This document shows positions 6,295 through 8,275 of a DNA stretch of 8,275 bases, piece after piece. Source of the stretch: Streptococcaceae bacterium (GTDB lineage Bacteria; Bacillota; Bacilli; Lactobacillales; Streptococcaceae); contig JAISYB010000180.1 in NCBI GenBank assembly GCA_031270215.1, positions 1 through 8,275 of the forward strand, written 5' to 3'. A model generated the notes under the pieces. It ran no database searches and was not told the DNA's origin. It saw only the letters and a program-made list of their open reading frames with translations. The translations under genes were made by a program, and so were the position numbers. The stretch's first letter is position 1. Every line of letters starts with the position of its first letter.

Positions 6295-6302
6295 TGGATA
6301 TT

Positions 6303-8252
6303 TTGTCTGAAATGAATTTAAATAATTATAATGATGACGCAATTCAGGTGCTAGAGGGACTTGATGCGGTGAGAAAACGCCCTGGGATGTACATTGGCTC
6401 AACCGATGCGCATGGCTTACATCATCTAGTCTATGAGATTGTTGATAATGCCGTTGATGAGGCATTGTCCGGTTTCGGAAAAGAGATTGACGTTAAAATT
6501 TATGCTGATGGCTCTATCTCTGTTCAAGATAGAGGGCGGGGGATTCCTGTCGGTATGCACGCAAGTGGCAAGCCAACGGTAGAGGTCATCTTTACCATAC
6601 TCCATGCAGGCGGCAAATTTGGTCAAGGTGGCTATAATACTTCCGGCGGTCTGCACGGTGTCGGCTCATCTGTTGTTAATGCCTTATCCAAATGGCTGGT
6701 TGTCACGATTGTCCGTGATGGCGTGATGTATGAGCAGCGTTTTGAAAATGGCGGCAAGCCAGCAAGTGCGTTGGTTAAAAAAGGAAAAACGAAACAGGCA
6801 AATGGGACAAAGGTTCATTTCATGCCGGACGATACGATTTTTTCGACAATTAAATTTGATTTTGAAACACTCTCTAATCGGCTCCATGAAAGTGCGTTTT
6901 TGCTTAATGATGTTAACCTAACAATAATTGATGAGCGGCAAACGCCAGCCATTGAAGAGGTTTATCATTATGAGGACGGTTTAAATGCCTTTGTCAGCTA
7001 TCTCAATGAGGACAAGGACACCCTTTCGCCAGTGATTGAAATTACCGGCACACAGAACGAATTTTCCCTAAGCATTGCCCTGCAATATAATGACGGCTAC
7101 TCGGATAATATCTTAAGCTTTGTCAATAACGTCAGAACCAAAGACGGCGGCACGCATGAAACAGGTCTGAAAACAGCTATTACCAAGACTTTTAACGATT
7201 ATGCAAAAAAGGTCAGCTTGCTTAAGGAAAAGGATAAAAATTTAGAGGGAAGTGACTTTAGAGAAGGCTTAACAGGCGTGCTCTCCTTGCTTGTTCCGGA
7301 GGAATATTTACAATTTGAGGGGCAAACCAAGGACAAACTCGGTACACCGATTGCCAGACAAATCGTTGAACAGCTGGCAAGTGATAAGCTAACTTTCTTC
7401 TTAATGGAGCACGATGAGCTGGCGCAAAGCTTGATTAGAAAAGCAATCAAGGCGCGCGAGGCAAGAGAAGCGGCAAGAAAGGCAAGAGATGAAAGCCGAA
7501 ATGGCAAGAAGCGCAAGAAAGCAGAAGTCCTCTCAGGCAAATTAACCCCTGCACAATCTAAGAACGCTAAGAAGAATGAGCTCTATCTAGTCGAAGGAGA
7601 TTCAGCCGGTGGCTCAGCCAAGCAAGGACGTGACCGAAAATTTCAAGCAATCTTACCCCTGCGTGGAAAGGTGATTAATACTGAGAAGGCAAAGATTACC
7701 GATATTCTAAAGAACGAAGAAATCAGCACGATGATTTATACGATTGGTGCTGGTGTCGGCAGTGAATTTAAGGTTGAAGATGTTAATTACGACAAGGTGA
7801 TTATCATGACCGATGCGGATACGGACGGTGCGCACATTCAGATTTTGCTTTTGACTTTCTTTTATCGTTATATGCGACCGCTAGTGGAAGCAGGAAAGGT
7901 CTACATTGCTTTACCGCCACTTTATAAGCTTTCACGTGGTAAGGGCAAAAAAGAAGAAATAGCTTACGCTTGGACGGATAGTGATTTGGCGGAGCTACAA
8001 AAATCATTTGGCAAAGGCGGGACTCTACAGCGCTATAAAGGACTTGGCGAGATGAATGCTGATCAGTTGTGGGAAACGACAATGGATCCGGCAACTCGAA
8101 CCCTAATTCGTGTTAAGATTGATGATGCCGCACAAGCAGAGCGTCGTGTTTCAGTGCTGATGGGGGACAAGGTTGAGCCAAGACGTAAGTGGATTGAAAG
8201 CCATGTTGATTTTCGTTTAAGCGATACGTTAGACAGCTTAGAAGTGAGATAG
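6303..8252 (+). CDS. parE: DNA topoisomerase IV subunit B (ParE)
   Basis: With the TTG start chosen from the ribosome binding site, the protein has 649 residues (652 if the GTG at 6294 is used). Together with ParC it unlinks daughter chromosomes, using ATP. The N-terminal GHKL ATPase domain shows EIVDNAVDEA (45-54), QDRGRGIP (75-82) and the ATP lid GGKFGQGGYNTSGGLHGVGS (103-122). The TOPRIM domain shows EGDSAGGSAKQGRDRKFQ (431-448) with Glu431, and TDADTDGAH (503-511) with the metal-binding aspartates. The C-terminal block contains QRYKGLGEMNADQLWETTMDP. VINTEKAK and GDKVEPRRKWIE point to ParE rather than GyrB. No frameshift or truncation is seen. parC probably follows beyond the window, as in related genomes. 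Confidence 0.95.
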   Translation: MSEMNLNNYNDDAIQVLEGLDAVRKRPGMYIGSTDAHGLHHLVYEIVDNAVDEALSGFGKEIDVKIYADGSISVQDRGRGIPVGMHASGKPTVEVIFTILHAGGKFGQGGYNTSGGLHGVGSSVVNALSKWLVVTIVRDGVMYEQRFENGGKPASALVKKGKTKQANGTKVHFMPDDTIFSTIKFDFETLSNRLHESAFLLNDVNLTIIDERQTPAIEEVYHYEDGLNAFVSYLNEDKDTLSPVIEITGTQNEFSLSIALQYNDGYSDNILSFVNNVRTKDGGTHETGLKTAITKTFNDYAKKVSLLKEKDKNLEGSDFREGLTGVLSLLVPEEYLQFEGQTKDKLGTPIARQIVEQLASDKLTFFLMEHDELAQSLIRKAIKAREAREAARKARDESRNGKKRKKAEVLSGKLTPAQSKNAKKNELYLVEGDSAGGSAKQGRDRKFQAILPLRGKVINTEKAKITDILKNEEISTMIYTIGAGVGSEFKVEDVNYDKVIIMTDADTDGAHIQILLLTFFYRYMRPLVEAGKVYIALPPLYKLSRGKGKKEEIAYAWTDSDLAELQKSFGKGGTLQRYKGLGEMNADQLWETTMDPATRTLIRVKIDDAAQAERRVSVLMGDKVEPRRKWIESHVDFRLSDTLDSLEVR

Positions 8253-8268
8253 CTAATTACTTGTTAGC
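8252..8268 (+). other. Small hairpin directly after parE
   Basis: GCTAA (8252-8256) pairs with TTAGC (8264-8268) around a 7-nt loop and begins at the last base of the parE stop. No T-run follows within the window, so I do not call a terminator. This agrees with transcription continuing into a downstream gene. Confidence 0.3.
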
Positions 8269-8275
8269 GTGAAAA

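Noticed and set aside
7199..7540. 113-residue open frame on the minus strand inside parE
   Set aside because: It is fully antisense to the conserved ParE transducer-TOPRIM coding region, is biased to Ser and Leu as expected from the complement of parE, and has no recognisable domain.
7804..8094. 96-residue minus-strand open frame inside parE
   Set aside because: It is antisense to the TOPRIM and C-terminal ParE motifs, with no ribosome binding site or family resemblance.
1..8275. CRISPR array, tRNA, rRNA, insertion sequence
   Set aside because: No regularly spaced repeats, tRNA-like cloverleaf, rRNA segment, transposase motif or terminal inverted repeats with target duplication were found.

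Overview
The window comes from a low-G+C Gram-positive of the order Lactobacillales. The ParE protein reads very much like streptococcal and lactococcal topoisomerase IV B, for example in its GKKRKK linker, VINTEKAK and GDKVEPRRKWIE stretches. That makes a Streptococcaceae member (Lactococcus-like or a relative) the best guess. This rests on recognising protein families, not on a search.

Region 1 (about 1-5860) is a complete teichoic-acid D-alanylation (dlt) operon, read left to right. An AT-rich control region (1-202) carries two candidate sigma-A promoters and a perfect 7-bp inverted repeat. It leads into dltX (41 codons, easily missed), dltA, dltB, dltC and dltD. A sixth gene follows after 25 bp: a secreted serine hydrolase of the beta-lactamase/PBP (SxxK) fold. 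Spacings are tight (11 bp, 10 bp, 22 bp, an 8-bp overlap, 25 bp) and the first clear terminator lies about 45 bp after the sixth gene, so all six are probably one transcript. DltA activates D-Ala and loads it on the carrier DltC. DltB and DltX pass it across the membrane, and DltD places it on lipoteichoic acid. The sixth protein resembles Lactiplantibacillus plantarum DltE (PbpX2), an esterase that removes D-Ala from LTA. If that function holds, the operon encodes both the writer and the eraser of the modification.

Region 2 (5783-6293) is 511 bp without a convincing gene. It holds the operon terminator and, on the + strand, a TTGACA-N17-TAAAAT promoter about 360 bp before parE. Several small hairpins and short repeats follow. 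On the minus strand one frame is open except for a single stop but has no usable start over most of its length. It could be a decayed gene, a dispersed repeat, or chance.

Region 3 (6303-8275) is parE, topoisomerase IV subunit B, complete. Its start is best placed at a TTG with an ideal Shine-Dalgarno sequence. The window ends 23 bp after its stop, where parC would be expected but cannot be seen.

Nothing here is clearly a new system. The points most worth a second look are the DltE-like enzyme inside the dlt operon, the dyad in the dlt control region, and the long, structured stretch upstream of parE.
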